Assembly: GCA_021186555.1 (NCBI GenBank)
Contig: JAJKFL010000005.1
Span: 372,001-436,000, forward strand
Direction of reading: 5' to 3'
DNA: 64,000 bases
Origin: Reticulitermes speratus
Taxonomy: Eukaryota; Arthropoda; Insecta; Blattodea; Rhinotermitidae
In this document: positions 36,699 to 48,641 of the stretch, in pieces
Layout: each line of letters opens with the position of its first letter
Position numbering within the stretch: the first letter of the stretch is position 1
Position numbers and translations under genes: made by a program
The notes under the pieces: model-generated
Seen by the model: the letters and a program-made list of their open reading frames with translations, nothing else
Told to the model about the DNA's origin: nothing
Databases searched by the model: none

Positions 36699-37606
36699 CG
36701 TACTACTAAATGTATATAAAAGTCCTAACATCCCCAGTTGTCTCTACTTTGTAGGATAACCGGAGTACATAATGATCCTTGATTAGAAAATTATGCTTCA
36801 GTTAAAATAATAACAATATATGAAATATAAAAAAGTTAAATATATAGTATTTTCCTCCAGTAAAATTATCCTAATTTGGGCATAAAATGGCACTTTAGGG
36901 ACTGGGAACACTGGGAGGTTTACATTGATTTTGGCGATATAATTTGTAAAATTATACACGCTTATTTAATGCTTTTAATGGAAAATTTAAGGAAACAGAA
37001 CAGTTTACTGTGTATTGTCTGACTGGTAATGCACCAACCTGGCCGAAACATGTAGCACGTATAAAACGTATGGTTGTTGCAACAGGCCCAACTAGCCTAG
37101 TGTCTCATGAGCCCCTCTGTCTCAAGGAATACGCGTTGTGTTTCAAATTTGTTAGTGACGGTTTTTGTTACACACATTTATGCTTCTCAGTGAATAACTG
37201 TGTTACAGTGTTCTTCTTCACGACACGTGCTATTAATGCAGAAACTTGAACACGTGCTTACAACAGCTGAGAAGTCCCAGTACAAAAATCAAGTTCCTGA
37301 AAATTTTTCATAAATTTAAATTTACAATAAATAGAGTAATTTACTGAATTTGTTACTGAAATAATTTATCTGCAGTAAAACAGCGTAAATAAATATAGTG
37401 AATAAGATTTTGAACCACTGAATAAATTATGGTAAATCTTGTATACAAATAAATGTGTTATATCTAATCGCACATGAATAATGTAAGCATAAACGCAGGT
37501 TTAAGTAAATGAATTTCCCCAACACGTGGATATATTTTTTCCCGCCATAAATGTTTTATGAACAATGAAAGTTGCTCGCAAACGTCGGGCAGGTAATAAA
37601 TAACGA
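36535..37606. other. AT-rich spacer, (TA)n microsatellite, no gene supported
   Basis: A (TA)n run of about 29 bp lies at 36670-36698. At 37042 the motif GGCCGAAACATGTAGCACGT resembles the GAAACATGT motif at 47103 and suggests an old dispersed repeat of unknown class. The rest is AT-rich without long open frames. Confidence 0.5.
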
Positions 37607-38951
37607 GGGCTTCATAACACGTGTGGTGCTTGTAAACTGACCGCGGTCATTTACGGGCTTCATGACACGTGTGGTGCTTGTAAACTGACCGCGGTCATGT
37701 ACGGGCTTCATGACACGTGTGGTGCTTGTAAACTGACCGCGGTCATGTACGGGCTTCATGACACGTGTGGTGCTTGTAAACTGACCGCGTCATGTACGGG
37801 CTTCATGACACGTGTGGTGCTTGTAAACTGACCGCGGTCATGTACGGGCTTCATGACACGTGTGGTGCTTGTAAACTGACCGCGGTCATGTACGGGCTTC
37901 ACGACACGTGTGGTGCTTGTAAACTGACCGCGGTCATGTACGGGCTTCATGACACGTGTGGTGCTTGTAAACTGACCGCGGTCATGTACGGGCTTCATGA
38001 CACGTGTGGTGCTTGTAAACTGACCGCGGTCATGTACGGGCTTCATGACACGTGTGGTGCTTGTAAACTGACCGCGGTCATGTACGGGCTTCACGACACG
38101 TGTGGTGCTTGTAAACTGACCGCGGTCATGTACGGGCTTCATGACACGTGTGGTGCTTGTAAACTGACCGCGGTCATGTACGGGCTTCATGACACGTGTG
38201 GTGCTTGTAAACTGACCGCGGTCATGTACGGGCTTCACGACACGTGTGGTGCTTGTAAACTGACCGCGGTCATGTACGGGCTTCATGACACGTGTGGTGC
38301 TTGTAAACTGACCGCGGTCATGTACGGGCTTCATGACACGTGTGGTGCTTGTAAACTGACCGCGGTCATGTACGGGCTTCATGACACGTGTGGTGCTTGT
38401 AAACTGACCGCGGTCATGTACGGGCTTCATGACACGTGTGGTGCTTGTAAACTGACCGCGGTCATGTACGGGCTTCATGACACGTGTGGTGCTTGTAAAC
38501 TGACCGCGGTCATGTACGGGCTTCACGACACGTGTGGTGCTTGTAAACTGACCGCGGTCATGTACGGGCTTCATGACACGTGTGGTGCTTGTAAACTGAC
38601 CGCGGTCATGTACGGGCTTCATGACACGTGTGGTGCTTGTAAACTGACCGCGGTCATGTACGGGCTTCACGACACGTGTGGTGCTTGTAAACTGACCGCG
38701 GTCATGTACGGGCTTCATGACACGTGTGGTGCTTGTAAACTGACCGCGGTCATGTACGGGCTTCATGACACGTGTGGTGCTTGTAAACTGACCGCGGTCA
38801 TGTACGGGCTTCATGACACGTGTGGTGCTTGTAAACTGACCGCGGTCATGTACGGGCTTCACGACACGTGTGGTGCTTGTAAACTGACCGCGGTCATGTA
38901 CGGGCTTCATGACACGTGTGGTGCTTGTAAACTGACCGCGGTCATGTACGG
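37607..38951. repeat. 48-bp tandem array, 28 units
   Basis: The unit begins GTCATGTACGGGCTTCATGA and contains two perfect 8-bp palindromes, ACACGTGT and ACCGCGGT. Units are nearly identical. The only frequent variant is TTCACGACA for TTCATGACA at 37900, 38092, 38236, 38524, 38668 and 38860 (spacings of 4, 3, 6, 3 and 4 units). Because 48 bp is 16 codons and the unit lacks stops, long frames are open on both strands (MYGLHDTCGACKLTAV repeated on plus, VKPVHDRGQFTSTTRV on minus). A missing G near 37787 shifts both. I see no start context, signal peptide or expression signal and do not call a gene. Confidence 0.97.
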
Positions 38952-39922
38952 CGTGTGGGCAGATCACAGAGTGTAACACCGTTATGGTGACACAAGAACA
39001 CCAACACTTCACGCTCACTCCAAGTTTCTTACCACGTCACACTTTTGTGTTTTGTGTTACGAATTTGTCAGCAGAGGGCAGTAATGTTCTAATTCTGTAT
39101 TTTTATCCTACTACTCTGTACTTCTTGTTACAAAAGACATCAGAACGCTACATTTTCCTTAAGTACTGAACACAATCATCCTGAATCCAAACCTTCCAAA
39201 CTCCCCACCGTCCGTTTCAGTGCAGAGAGTTTCGGTACAGCGCTGTAATTTTACAACTTGAAGCCACGTGTACTACGCACAGTTCATGCTTCTAACACGT
39301 GCTAACAACGTTCTGTGCGTACAACTGCACACAGCGCGGTTTCAATTATTTCTTGCGCTCTTAAAGTCTTAGTTTGTCTCGCTCTTGCAAACTGAGTACT
39401 AAGCTGTAAATATATTTATGTATCTCGCATAAACGTAACAATCGAAGACAATCTGTTACCAAATCTGCCTCTTATATTTGTCCAGAACGTGTCGAATTTA
39501 TTCTAAAGCAACTTCGCATAAGTTATTAGAAGAAAGCCAATATGGTGTATGTGTTGTTATTGGTCTGACTGCCCCGTGGTTCGTCCTGTCCGTCACAAAC
39601 GCCAACACATTTGGCAGTAACGCATGTCAGCACTATGTTATACGTGTTTAAGTAACACATCAATCAGTCTACAAACCAACAAATCACGGACTATATATAT
39701 ATGACTACAGTTCACATCTGTTTGCTGTTTGTGCAAGCTAAGTATATCAACACACGGTCTGTGTTGACATTTATAGATTGATTAGATCGCACAGTTACTG
39801 CCGGACTGTACCGCTGTGTACGACTGTGTACGTCCGTAGGAGGTATGCAGGGACGGAACGAGGATAAAATGAATAGAGAGGGATGATAAAAGAATGAATT
39901 AAAAAAAATGGAAGAAAAGGGG
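38952..39922. other. Unique spacer, no gene supported
   Basis: Moderately AT-rich non-repetitive sequence with a short TATATATATAT run near 39693. A 76-codon minus-strand frame ends at 39712 and has no recognised domain. Confidence 0.5.
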
Positions 39923-40104
39923 TAATAACACTGTGGTTGCACCAGATACTTTAACGTAATAACACTGTGGTTGCACCAGATACTTTAACGTAATAACACT
40001 GTGGTTGCACCAGACACTTTAACGTAATAACACTGTGGTTGCACCAGATACTTTAACGTAATAACACTGTGGTTGCACCAGATACTTTAACGTAATAACA
40101 CTGT
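39923..40104. repeat. 34-bp tandem array, 5 copies
   Basis: The unit starts ATAACACTGTGGTTGCACCA and is near-perfect over five copies. The sixth copy turns after AACACTGT into the next array without a spacer. Confidence 0.95.
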
Positions 40105-42128
40105 CTGACACACCCCGGTTCACCTTACAGTGCAGCCCACAGCCCACAGCCCACAGCCCAGCACTGTACTGTCTGACACATCCCGGTTCACCTTACAGTG
40201 CAGCCCACAGCCCACAGCCCAGCACTGTACTGTCTGACACATCCCGGTTCACCTTACAGTGCAGCCCACAGCCCACAGCCCAGCACTGTACTGTCTGACA
40301 CATCCCGGTTCACCTTACAGTGCAGCCCACAGCCCAGCACTGTACTGTCTGACACATCCCGGTTCACCTTACAGTGCAGCCCGCAGCCCACAGCCCAGCA
40401 CTGTACTGTCTGACACATCCCGGTTCACCTTACAGTGCAGCCCGCAGCCCACAGCCCACAGCCCAGCACTGTACTGTCTGACACATCCCGGTTCACCTTA
40501 CAGTGCAGCCCACAGCCCACAGCCCAGCACTGTACTGTCTGACACATCCCGGTTCACCTTACAGTGCAGCCCACAGCCCACAGCCCACAGCCCAGCACTG
40601 TACTGTCTGACACATCCCGGTTCACCTTACAGTGCAGCCCACAGCCCACAGCCCAGCACTGTACTGTCTGACACATCCCGGTTCACCTTACAGTGCAGCC
40701 CACAGCCCACAGCCCAGCACTGTACTGTCTGACACATCCCGGTTCACCTTACAGTGCAGCCCACAGCCCACAGCCCAGCACTGTACTGTCTGACACATCC
40801 CGGTTCACCTTACAGTGCAGCCCACAGCCCACAGCCCAGCACTGTACTGTCTGACACATCCCGGTTCACCTTACAGTGCAGCCCACAGCCCACAGCCCAG
40901 CACTGTACTGTCTGACACATCCCGGTTCACCTTACAGTGCAGCCCACAGCCCACAGCCCACAGCCCAGCACTGTACTGTCTGACACATCCCGGTTCAACT
41001 TACAGTGCAGCCCACAGCCCACAGTCCAGCACTGTACTGTCTGACACACCCCAGTTCACGCTACAGTGCAGCCCACAGCCCACAGCCCACAGTCCAGCAC
41101 TGTACTGTCTGACACACCCCGGTTCACCTTACAGTGCAGCCCACAGCCCACAGCCCACAGCCCAGCACTGTACTGTCTGACACATCCGGGTTCACCTTAC
41201 AGTGCAGCCCACAGCCCACAGCCCACAGCCCAGCACTGTACTGTCTGACACATCCGGGTTCACCTTACAGTGCAGCCCACAGCCCACAGCCCACAGCCCA
41301 GCACTGTACTGTCTGACACATCCCGGTTCACCTTACAGTGCAGCCCACAGCCCACAGCCCAGCACTGTACTGTCTGACACATCCCGGTTCACCTTACAGT
41401 GCAGCCCACAGCCCACAGTCCAGCACTGTACTGTCTGACACACCCCGGTTCACCTTACAGTGCAGCCCACAGCCCACAGCCCACAGCCCAGCACTGTACT
41501 GTCTGACACATCCCGGTTCACCTTACAGTGCAGCCCACAGCCCACAGTCCAGCACTGTACTGTCTGACACACCCCAGTTCACGCTACAGTGCAGCCCGCA
41601 GCCCACAGCCCACAGTCCAGCACTGTACTGTCTGACACACCCCAGTTCACGCTACAGTGCAGCCCGCAGCCCACAGCCCACAGCCCACAGCCCAACACTG
41701 TACTGTCTGACACACCCCGGTTCACCTTACAGTGCAGCCCACAGCCCACAGCCCAGCACTGTACTGTCTGACACATCCCGGTTCACCTTACAGTGCAGCC
41801 CACAGCCCACAGTCCAGCACTGTACTGTCTGACACACCCCAGTTCACGCTACAGTGCAGCCCGCAGCCCACAGCCCAGCACTGTACTGTCTGACACACCC
41901 CGGTTCACCTTACAGTGCAGCCCACAGCCCACAGCCCACAGCCCAGCACTGTACTGTAAGACACACCCCGGTTCACGCTACAGTGCAGCCCGCAGCCCAC
42001 AGCCCACAGCCCACAGCCCAGCACTGTACTGTCTGACACACCCCGGTTCACCTTACAGTGCAGCCCACAGCCCACAGCCCACAGCCCAGCACTGTACTGT
42101 CTGACACATCCCGGTTCACGCTACAGTG
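40105..42128. repeat. 61/68-bp nested tandem array, about 31 units
   Basis: Each unit is CTGTCTGACACATCCCGGTT, then TCACCTTACAGTGCAGCC, then a variable number (usually 2-4) of the heptamer CACAGCC, then CAGCACTGTA. One extra heptamer changes the unit from 61 to 68 bp, so a small VNTR sits inside each unit of a larger one. Variants are ACCCCAGTTCACGCTACAG and GCCCGCAGCC. Plus-strand frames reading QPTAHSPALYCLTHPG are repeat artefacts, since neither 61 nor 68 keeps frame. Confidence 0.96.
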
Positions 42129-42756
42129 CAAGCTTCTAATCCTTGTACATTAAGCAATTACAATACATTACAATAAACTCGAAGGAAGTCTTCAACATCA
42201 TAATTTTGCCGATAAAATAGCTTGCCATCTGTGTGTTCCACCTGATCCAAATCAGGCCGTTTTCTGGACACCCACACTGTCACACCCAGTTCTGAATGAG
42301 CAGACAATGTAGGCTGGAAATGTCATTCATATGGATTACATAATTACTGCAGGGGGAGAAAACAGCAAACATCATTTTCAGTCTCAATCAATCATCGCAA
42401 CAAGTGGCCTGACATCTACTGCAGGGGTCATTTGTAGCCGCACGTGAATTAGCAGTTGAAACAGGGTATTGGGGGGGGGGGGGGGGGGCACAAGGACACA
42501 GCAATATCTGCCAGGCGACATTAATACAGTTGTCACATAAAATGAGGGATACGAGACAAACGTAGCACTGAAAGAGAAATTCACACGCACAAACAACTAA
42601 TTCCTTCAAATGTCTCCACGTTAATCTTTGGAGAAAGCATCAAACAGCGTAAAGAAATTCGGTTACATCAACCAGGAAAGTAAAGTGTCTGAAGGCACAT
42701 CGCTTGGTACAGCTGTGTCATGTCTGTCTAAGTAGGTCTCGAAAGGAAAAGGTTCG
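42129..42756. other. Unique spacer with an 18-base G run
   Basis: No gene recognised. An uninterrupted run of 18 G lies at 42471-42488. Short open frames on the minus strand cross it. Confidence 0.55.
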
Positions 42757-44499
42757 AGTATGATTGTGGACACTTGATTGTTGTATGATTATGGACACTT
42801 GATTATTGTATGATTGTGGACACTTGATTATTGTATGATTGTGGACACTCGATTGTTGTATGATTATGGACACTTGATTATTGTATGATTGTGGACACTT
42901 GATTGTTGTATGATTATGGACACTTGATTATTGTATGATTGTGGACACTCGATTGTTGTATGATTATGGACACTTGATTATTGTATGATTGTGGACACTT
43001 GATTGTTGTATGATTAGTGACACTTGATTATTGTATGATTGTGGAACTTGATTGTATGACTATGGACACTTGATTATTGTATGATTGTGGACACTTGATT
43101 GTTGTATGACTATGGACAATTGATTATTGTATGATTGTGGACACTTGATTGTTGTATGATTATGGACACTTGATTTTGTATGATTGTGGACACTTGATTG
43201 TTGTATGATTATGGACACTTGATTTTGTATGATTGTGGACACTTGATTGTTGATGATTGTGGACACTTGATTTTGTATGATTATGGACACTTGATTATTG
43301 TATGATTGTGGACACTTGATTATTGTATGATTGTGGACACTTGATTTTGTATGATTGTGGACACTGATTATTGTATGATTGTGGACACTTGATTATTGTA
43401 TGATTTGGACACTTGATTATTGTATGATTGTGGACACTTGATTATTGTATGATTGTGGACACTCGATTATTGTATGATTGTGGACACTTGATTATTGTAT
43501 GATTGTGGACACTGATTGATTGTATGATTATGGACACTTGATTATTGTATGATTGTGGACACTTGATTGTTGTATGATATGGACACTTGATTATTGTATG
43601 ATTGTGGACACTTGATTGTTGTATGATTGATGGACACTTGATTATTGTATGATTGTGGACACTTGATTGTTGTATGACTAGTGTACACTTGATTATTGTA
43701 TGATGTGGACACTTGATTGTTGTATGACTATGGACACTTGATTATTGTATGATTGTGGACACTTGATTTTTGTATGATTATGGACACTTGATTATTGTAT
43801 GATTGTGGACACTTGATTGTTGTATGACTATGGACACTTGAATATTGTATGATTGTGGAAACTTGATTGTTGTATGATTATGGACACTTGATTATTGTAT
43901 GATTATGGACACTTGATTATTGTATGATTGTGGACACTTAATTGTTTTATGATTATGGACACTTGATTATTGTATGATTGTGGACACTTGATTGTTGTAT
44001 GATTATGGACACTTGATTTTTGTATGATTGTGGACACTTGATTGTTGTATGATTGTGGACACTTGATTATTGTATGATTGTGGACACTTGATTATTGTAT
44101 GATTGTGGACACTTGATTATTGTATGATTGTGGACACTTGATTGTTGTATGATTGTGGACACTTGATTGTTGTATGACTATGGACACTTGATTATTGTAT
44201 AATTGTGGACACTTGATTATTGTATGATTGTGGACACTTGATTGTTGTATGACTATGGACACTTTATTATTGTATAATTGTGGACACTTGATTATTGTAT
44301 GACTATGGACACTTGATTATTGTATGATTGTGGACACTTGATTATTGTACGATTGTGGACACTTGATTGTTGTACGATTGTGGACATTTGATTATTGTAT
44401 GAATGTGGACATTTGATTATTGTATGATTGTGGACACTTGATTATTGTACGATTGTGGACACTTGATTGTTGTACGATTGTGGACATTTGATTATTGTC
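42757..44499. repeat. 25-bp tandem array, about 70 units
   Basis: The unit is TTGTATGATTGTGGACACTTGATTA less one or two variable bases: GATTGTGG or GATTATGG, and TGATTG or TGATTA. In the first part the two forms alternate, giving a 50-bp dimer. Small indels are frequent at 43010-43690. The right end is sharp at about 44499. Confidence 0.95.
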
Positions 44500-44856
44500 C
44501 ACAGGACGGTAAAGTGTCAGAAACAGGACACAAATATAAAATAAAGTTGTGTGTGTTTATTTGCTCCCAGTCAAAATGACGCCTTGGCAATAAAGGACAA
44601 TAAAAGATGTTTATGCATAATGAAGTACAACATGCACATTGCAGACTAACAAACACAAATAGCGAGAAGACAAATTTAATTTGTATTTCCATATCATGTA
44701 TCATGAAAGTATTAGGACAGTGATAGTCGTGAGTTAAAAGTCGACTATATTTTAATACTGGTCTGTCACATGACTTGTTAATATTTCATGAACAGTTCGA
44801 AATGAAATACTTATAAAATAATGCTAATTTATATGTTAATGATAAGCACACGTTGA
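44500..44856. other. Unique spacer, no gene seen
   Basis: AT-rich non-repetitive sequence between the 25-bp and 43-bp arrays, with no motif or coding signal recognised. Confidence 0.5.
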
Positions 44857-46812
44857 GACATCATAAGTGCATAATGCTGCTCTACACGACACACTTGCTG
44901 ACATCATAAATGCATAATGCTGCTCTACACGACACACTTGCTGACATCATAAATGCATAATGCTGCTCTACACGACACACTTGCTGACATCATAAGTGCA
45001 TAATGCTGCTCTACACGACACACTTGCTGACATCATAAATGCATAATGCTGCTCTACACGACACACTTGCTGACATCATAAATGCATAATGCTGTTCTAC
45101 ACGACACACTTGCTGACATCATAAGTGCATAATGCTGTTCTACACGACACACTTGCTGACATCATAAGTGCATAATGCTGCTCTACACGACACACTTGCT
45201 GACATCATAAGTGCATAATGCTGCTCTACACGACACACTTGCTGACATCATAAGTGCATAATGCTGCTCTACACGACACACTTGCTGACATCATAAGTGC
45301 ATAATGCTGCTCTACACGACACACTTGCTGACATCATAAGTGCATAATGCTGCTCTACACGACACACTTGCTGACATCATAAGTGCATAATGCTGCTTCT
45401 ACACGACACACATTGCTTGGACATCATAAGTGCATAATGCTGCTCTACACGACACACTTGCTGACATCATAAGTGCATAATGCTGCTCTACACGACACAC
45501 TTGCTGACATCATAAGTGCATAATGCTGCTCTACACGACACACTTGCTGACATCATAAGTGCATAATGCTGCTCTACACGACACACTTGCTGACATCATA
45601 AGTGCATAATGCTGCTCTACACGACACACTTGCTGACATCATAAGTGCATAATGCTGCTCTACACGACACACTTGCTGACATCATAAGTGCATAATGCTG
45701 CTCTACACGACACACTTGCTGACATCATAAGTGCATAATGCTGCTCTACACGACACACTTGCTGACATCATAAGTGCATAATGCTGCTCTACACGACACA
45801 CTTGCTGACATCATAAGTGCATAATGCTGCTCTACACGACACACTTGCTGACATCATAAGTGCATAATGCTGCTCTACACGACACACTTGCTGACATCAT
45901 AAGTGCATAATGCTGCTCTACACGACACACTTGCTGACATCATAAGTGCATAATGCTGCTCTACACGACACACTTGCTGACATCATAAGTGCATAATGCT
46001 GCTCTACACGACACACTTGCTGACATCATAAGTGCATAATGCTGCTCTACACGACACACTTGCTGACATCATAAGTGCATAATGCTGCTCTACACGACAC
46101 ACTTGCTGACATCATAAGTGCATAATGCTGCTCTACACGACACACTTGCTGACATCATAAGTGCATAATGCTGCTCTACACGACACACTTGCTGACATCA
46201 TAAGTGCATAATGCTGCTCTACACGACACACTTGCTGACATCATAAGTGCATAATGCTGCTCTACACGACACACTTGCTGACATCATAAGTGCATAATGC
46301 TGCTCTACACGACACACTTGCTGACACATAAGTGCATAATGCTGCTCTACACGACACACTTGCTGACATCATAAGTGCATAATGCTGCTCTACACGACAC
46401 ACTTGCTGACATCATAAGTGCATAATGCTGCTCTACACGACACACTTGCTGACATCATAAGTGCATAATGCTGCTCTACACGACACACTTGCTGACATCA
46501 TAAGTGCATAATGCTGCTCTACACGACACACTTGCTGACATCATAAGTGCATAATGCTGCTCTACACGACACACTTGCTGACATCATAAGTGCATAATGC
46601 TGCTCTACACGACACACTTGCTGACATCATAAGTGCATAATGCTGCTCTAACAAAGCGACACCACAGCACTTGCTGACATCATAAGTGCATAATGCTGCT
46701 CTACAACACGACACAACTTGCTGACAATCATAAGTGCATAATGCTGCTCTACACGACACACTTGCTGACATCATAAGTGCATAATGCTGCTCTACAAGAC
46801 ACACTTGCTGAC
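44857..46812. repeat. 43-bp tandem array, about 45 units
   Basis: The unit begins CATCATAAGTGCATAATGCT and ends ACACACTTGCTGA. It is very uniform from 45130 to 46640. Early units carry ATAAATGC or TGTTCTAC. Small insertions cluster at about 45395-45420 and 46650-46730. Confidence 0.97.
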
Positions 46813-47354
46813 ACTTCGACGTTTACAATGAAACACGGTGCATTTTGACACACGAGTAATTGAAATGTCTAAAAAGGTCGTGTAATGACGGCAGTAGTAA
46901 TTGTTTATTTAATAAACACAACTAAAAACACGGCCATATTTATTCAGCGTTCGGTTTATCTAGAATATCGCTTATCTCGCCTGCTATAGCTGCTTGACAA
47001 TTCATTACTTCATTTCAAGGTCACATATTAATTTCAAACAGCGTCCTCAGCATGTGTCTGCACACCAGACGTTTCTCACAGACCTGATGACAATCTGCTT
47101 GATCGAAACATGTAGTGACTGAGATAATAATAATAATAATAATAATAAGCACAGCTCGTGTCAGACGGAACGCACAGTCATTATGTAGTTCTATATACAC
47201 AGCTGGACGGATAGCGTCAAATTAAGATTTCTCACACACGTTCGTGACGTCACATCACATTGCTACACGTTTTGTAGCTCACATTAACGCTGTGTAGAAA
47301 CTGAACGCGATTATATTAAACTTTGAACAGAAAACGAACGGATTTTATTTAAAA
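46813..47354. other. Spacer with a GAAACATGT motif and (TAA)n
   Basis: The sequence TTGATCGAAACATGTAGTGA at 47100-47119 is followed by (ATA)n at 47123-47148. This resembles the 3' end of a dispersed element with a (TAA)n-type tail, but I cannot define its other end. No gene seen. Confidence 0.45.
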
Positions 47355-47560
47355 ATTCAGCTCCTACCTCACAGAAAACAGTCCGTCTCTCCATTATAAA
47401 TATAAATCGGTTAATTTTGCTCAGAGAAATAACAGCTTTTGCTTTTTCGCGAGAACCCCACAAAACGTATAAATAAACTGAGTGGTAAGAAAGCGGAGTA
47501 TATGATTGTCAAACCTAGTGGTACATATACTAACCACTGAGATTTAAATGGTTAAGTACG
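47355..47560 (+). mobile_element. Near-single-copy version of the 114-bp-repeat element, locus C
   Basis: The sequence follows the same order as one unit plus tail at 7034-8340: TTCAGCTCCTACCTCACAG, CAGTCCGTCTC, CGGTTAAT, CAGAGAAATAACAGC, GAGAACCCCACAAAACG, ATAAATA, then a tail with AAACCTAGTGGTACATATAC and TAACCACTGAGATTTAAATG. It is diverged at many sites but has one unit only. This suggests that the element existed with a single unit and that other copies expanded it. Confidence 0.65.
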
Positions 47561-47642
47561 ACTACTTCCGTCACGTCTCTATAAAGGTATGACAGAAATA
47601 ATTACGTTACATAATGTTTCTAATTTTCTGTCACTTTCTGCT

Positions 47643-47857
47643 GACTTTCGTACGCTTGTTACATGACAGTCATTGAATGTGTTCGACTTTCGTACGCTTG
47701 TTACATGACAGTCATTGAATGTGTTCGACTTTCGTACGCTTGTTACATGACAGTCATTGGATGTGTTCGACTTTCGTACGCTTGTTACATGACAGTCATT
47801 GGATGTGTTCGACTTTCGTACGCTTGTTACATGACAGTAATTGGATGTGTTCGACTT
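47643..47857. repeat. 42-bp tandem array, 5 units
   Basis: The unit begins GACTTTCGTACGCTTGTTAC and ends TTGAATGTGTTC, with TTGGATGTG in the last three. As 42 bp is 14 codons, frames stay open on both strands. Confidence 0.95.
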
Positions 47858-48062
47858 TGAAACTGAAACATCGGTGCTGATGAAAAAAAGAGCTTTCTGG
47901 GGCTGGAGGCTGTGTGATTGGTAATTTGTTACCGACGTTTCGGAGGAGCTTTCTGCTTCAATCTTCATTGTGTTCCAAAACGATGGTAGAAAAGTATGAA
48001 GCATCAGTAAAGTTATAACTACCAAGGCAGAACCTGGTGAGTTCAAGGTGAAGAACTGGCCG
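47858..48062 (-). other. Worn interspersed repeat, minus strand
   Basis: The minus strand reads FWNTMKIEAESSSETSVTNY. I remember SETSV strings of this kind in translated repeats widespread in insect genomes. The plus strand has ACCGACGTTTCGGAGGAG. The class is unknown, and it is too short and worn for a firm call. Confidence 0.35.
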
Positions 48063-48063
48063 T

Positions 48064-48215
48064 ACTGTCAATCATCCCTATTGCCATTCTGTTTCTACTG
48101 TCAATCATCGCCAATGCCATTCTGTCCCTACTGTCAATCATCCCTATTGCCATTCTGTTTCTACTGTCAATCATTCCAATTGCCAATCTGCCCCTACTGT
48201 CAATCATCGCCATTG
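48064..48215. repeat. 33-bp tandem array, about 5 units, fading to the right
   Basis: The unit starts CTGTCAATCATCCCTATTGC, with CATCGCCAATGCC variants. Further worn copies can be followed to about 48345 (CAATATGCCCCACTGCC, CAATCTGTTCCCATTAAC). The minus-strand frame with MIDSRNRMAIG repeats is a by-product of the 11-codon period. Confidence 0.88.
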
Positions 48216-48641
48216 CTAATTTAACCCTATGGCTAGTCTTCCGGGCGTCCGATGTGCCCCTCCTCTCAATATGCCCCACTGCCGATCTTCCTCATTCTCA
48301 ATCTGTTCCCATTAACATTCTGCCCGTTTTGCCAATCACTCCATTACATGTCAGATATGCAATACCACTTAGTTTAAATTACGTCTCTGCCTTGAACAGG
48401 AACTGCGCTATGGCGCAGCCCATAGATCGACTGCGGCACGCTGTAGGCAGCCACGTCATTGCTGCGACAGTCAGTAAACATCAGTCCTCTCTCAGTCAGA
48501 ACTTGACACTAATGCTCGTATGAGCTTACACTTTGTAAGTTGGCTTCAGTACGGAAAATGACTGTCTTGAATGCGCCCATTACAACTTTCGAACCAAGTG
48601 AACAGTATTTATGTATCGTGGTAACGTCACACAGAGGCCAT
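48216..48641. other. Spacer with faded 33-bp copies, no gene seen
   Basis: The left half contains degenerate copies of the 33-bp repeat. The right half (48480-48641) is unique except for a short similarity to about 8728-8830. No RNA or protein gene is supported. Confidence 0.45.

Noticed and set aside
37756-39018. Open frames of 394 and 420 codons on opposite strands with 16-residue repeats
   Set aside because: The 48-bp period equals 16 codons, so both strands stay open by arithmetic. There is no signal peptide, no non-repeat domain and no start context.
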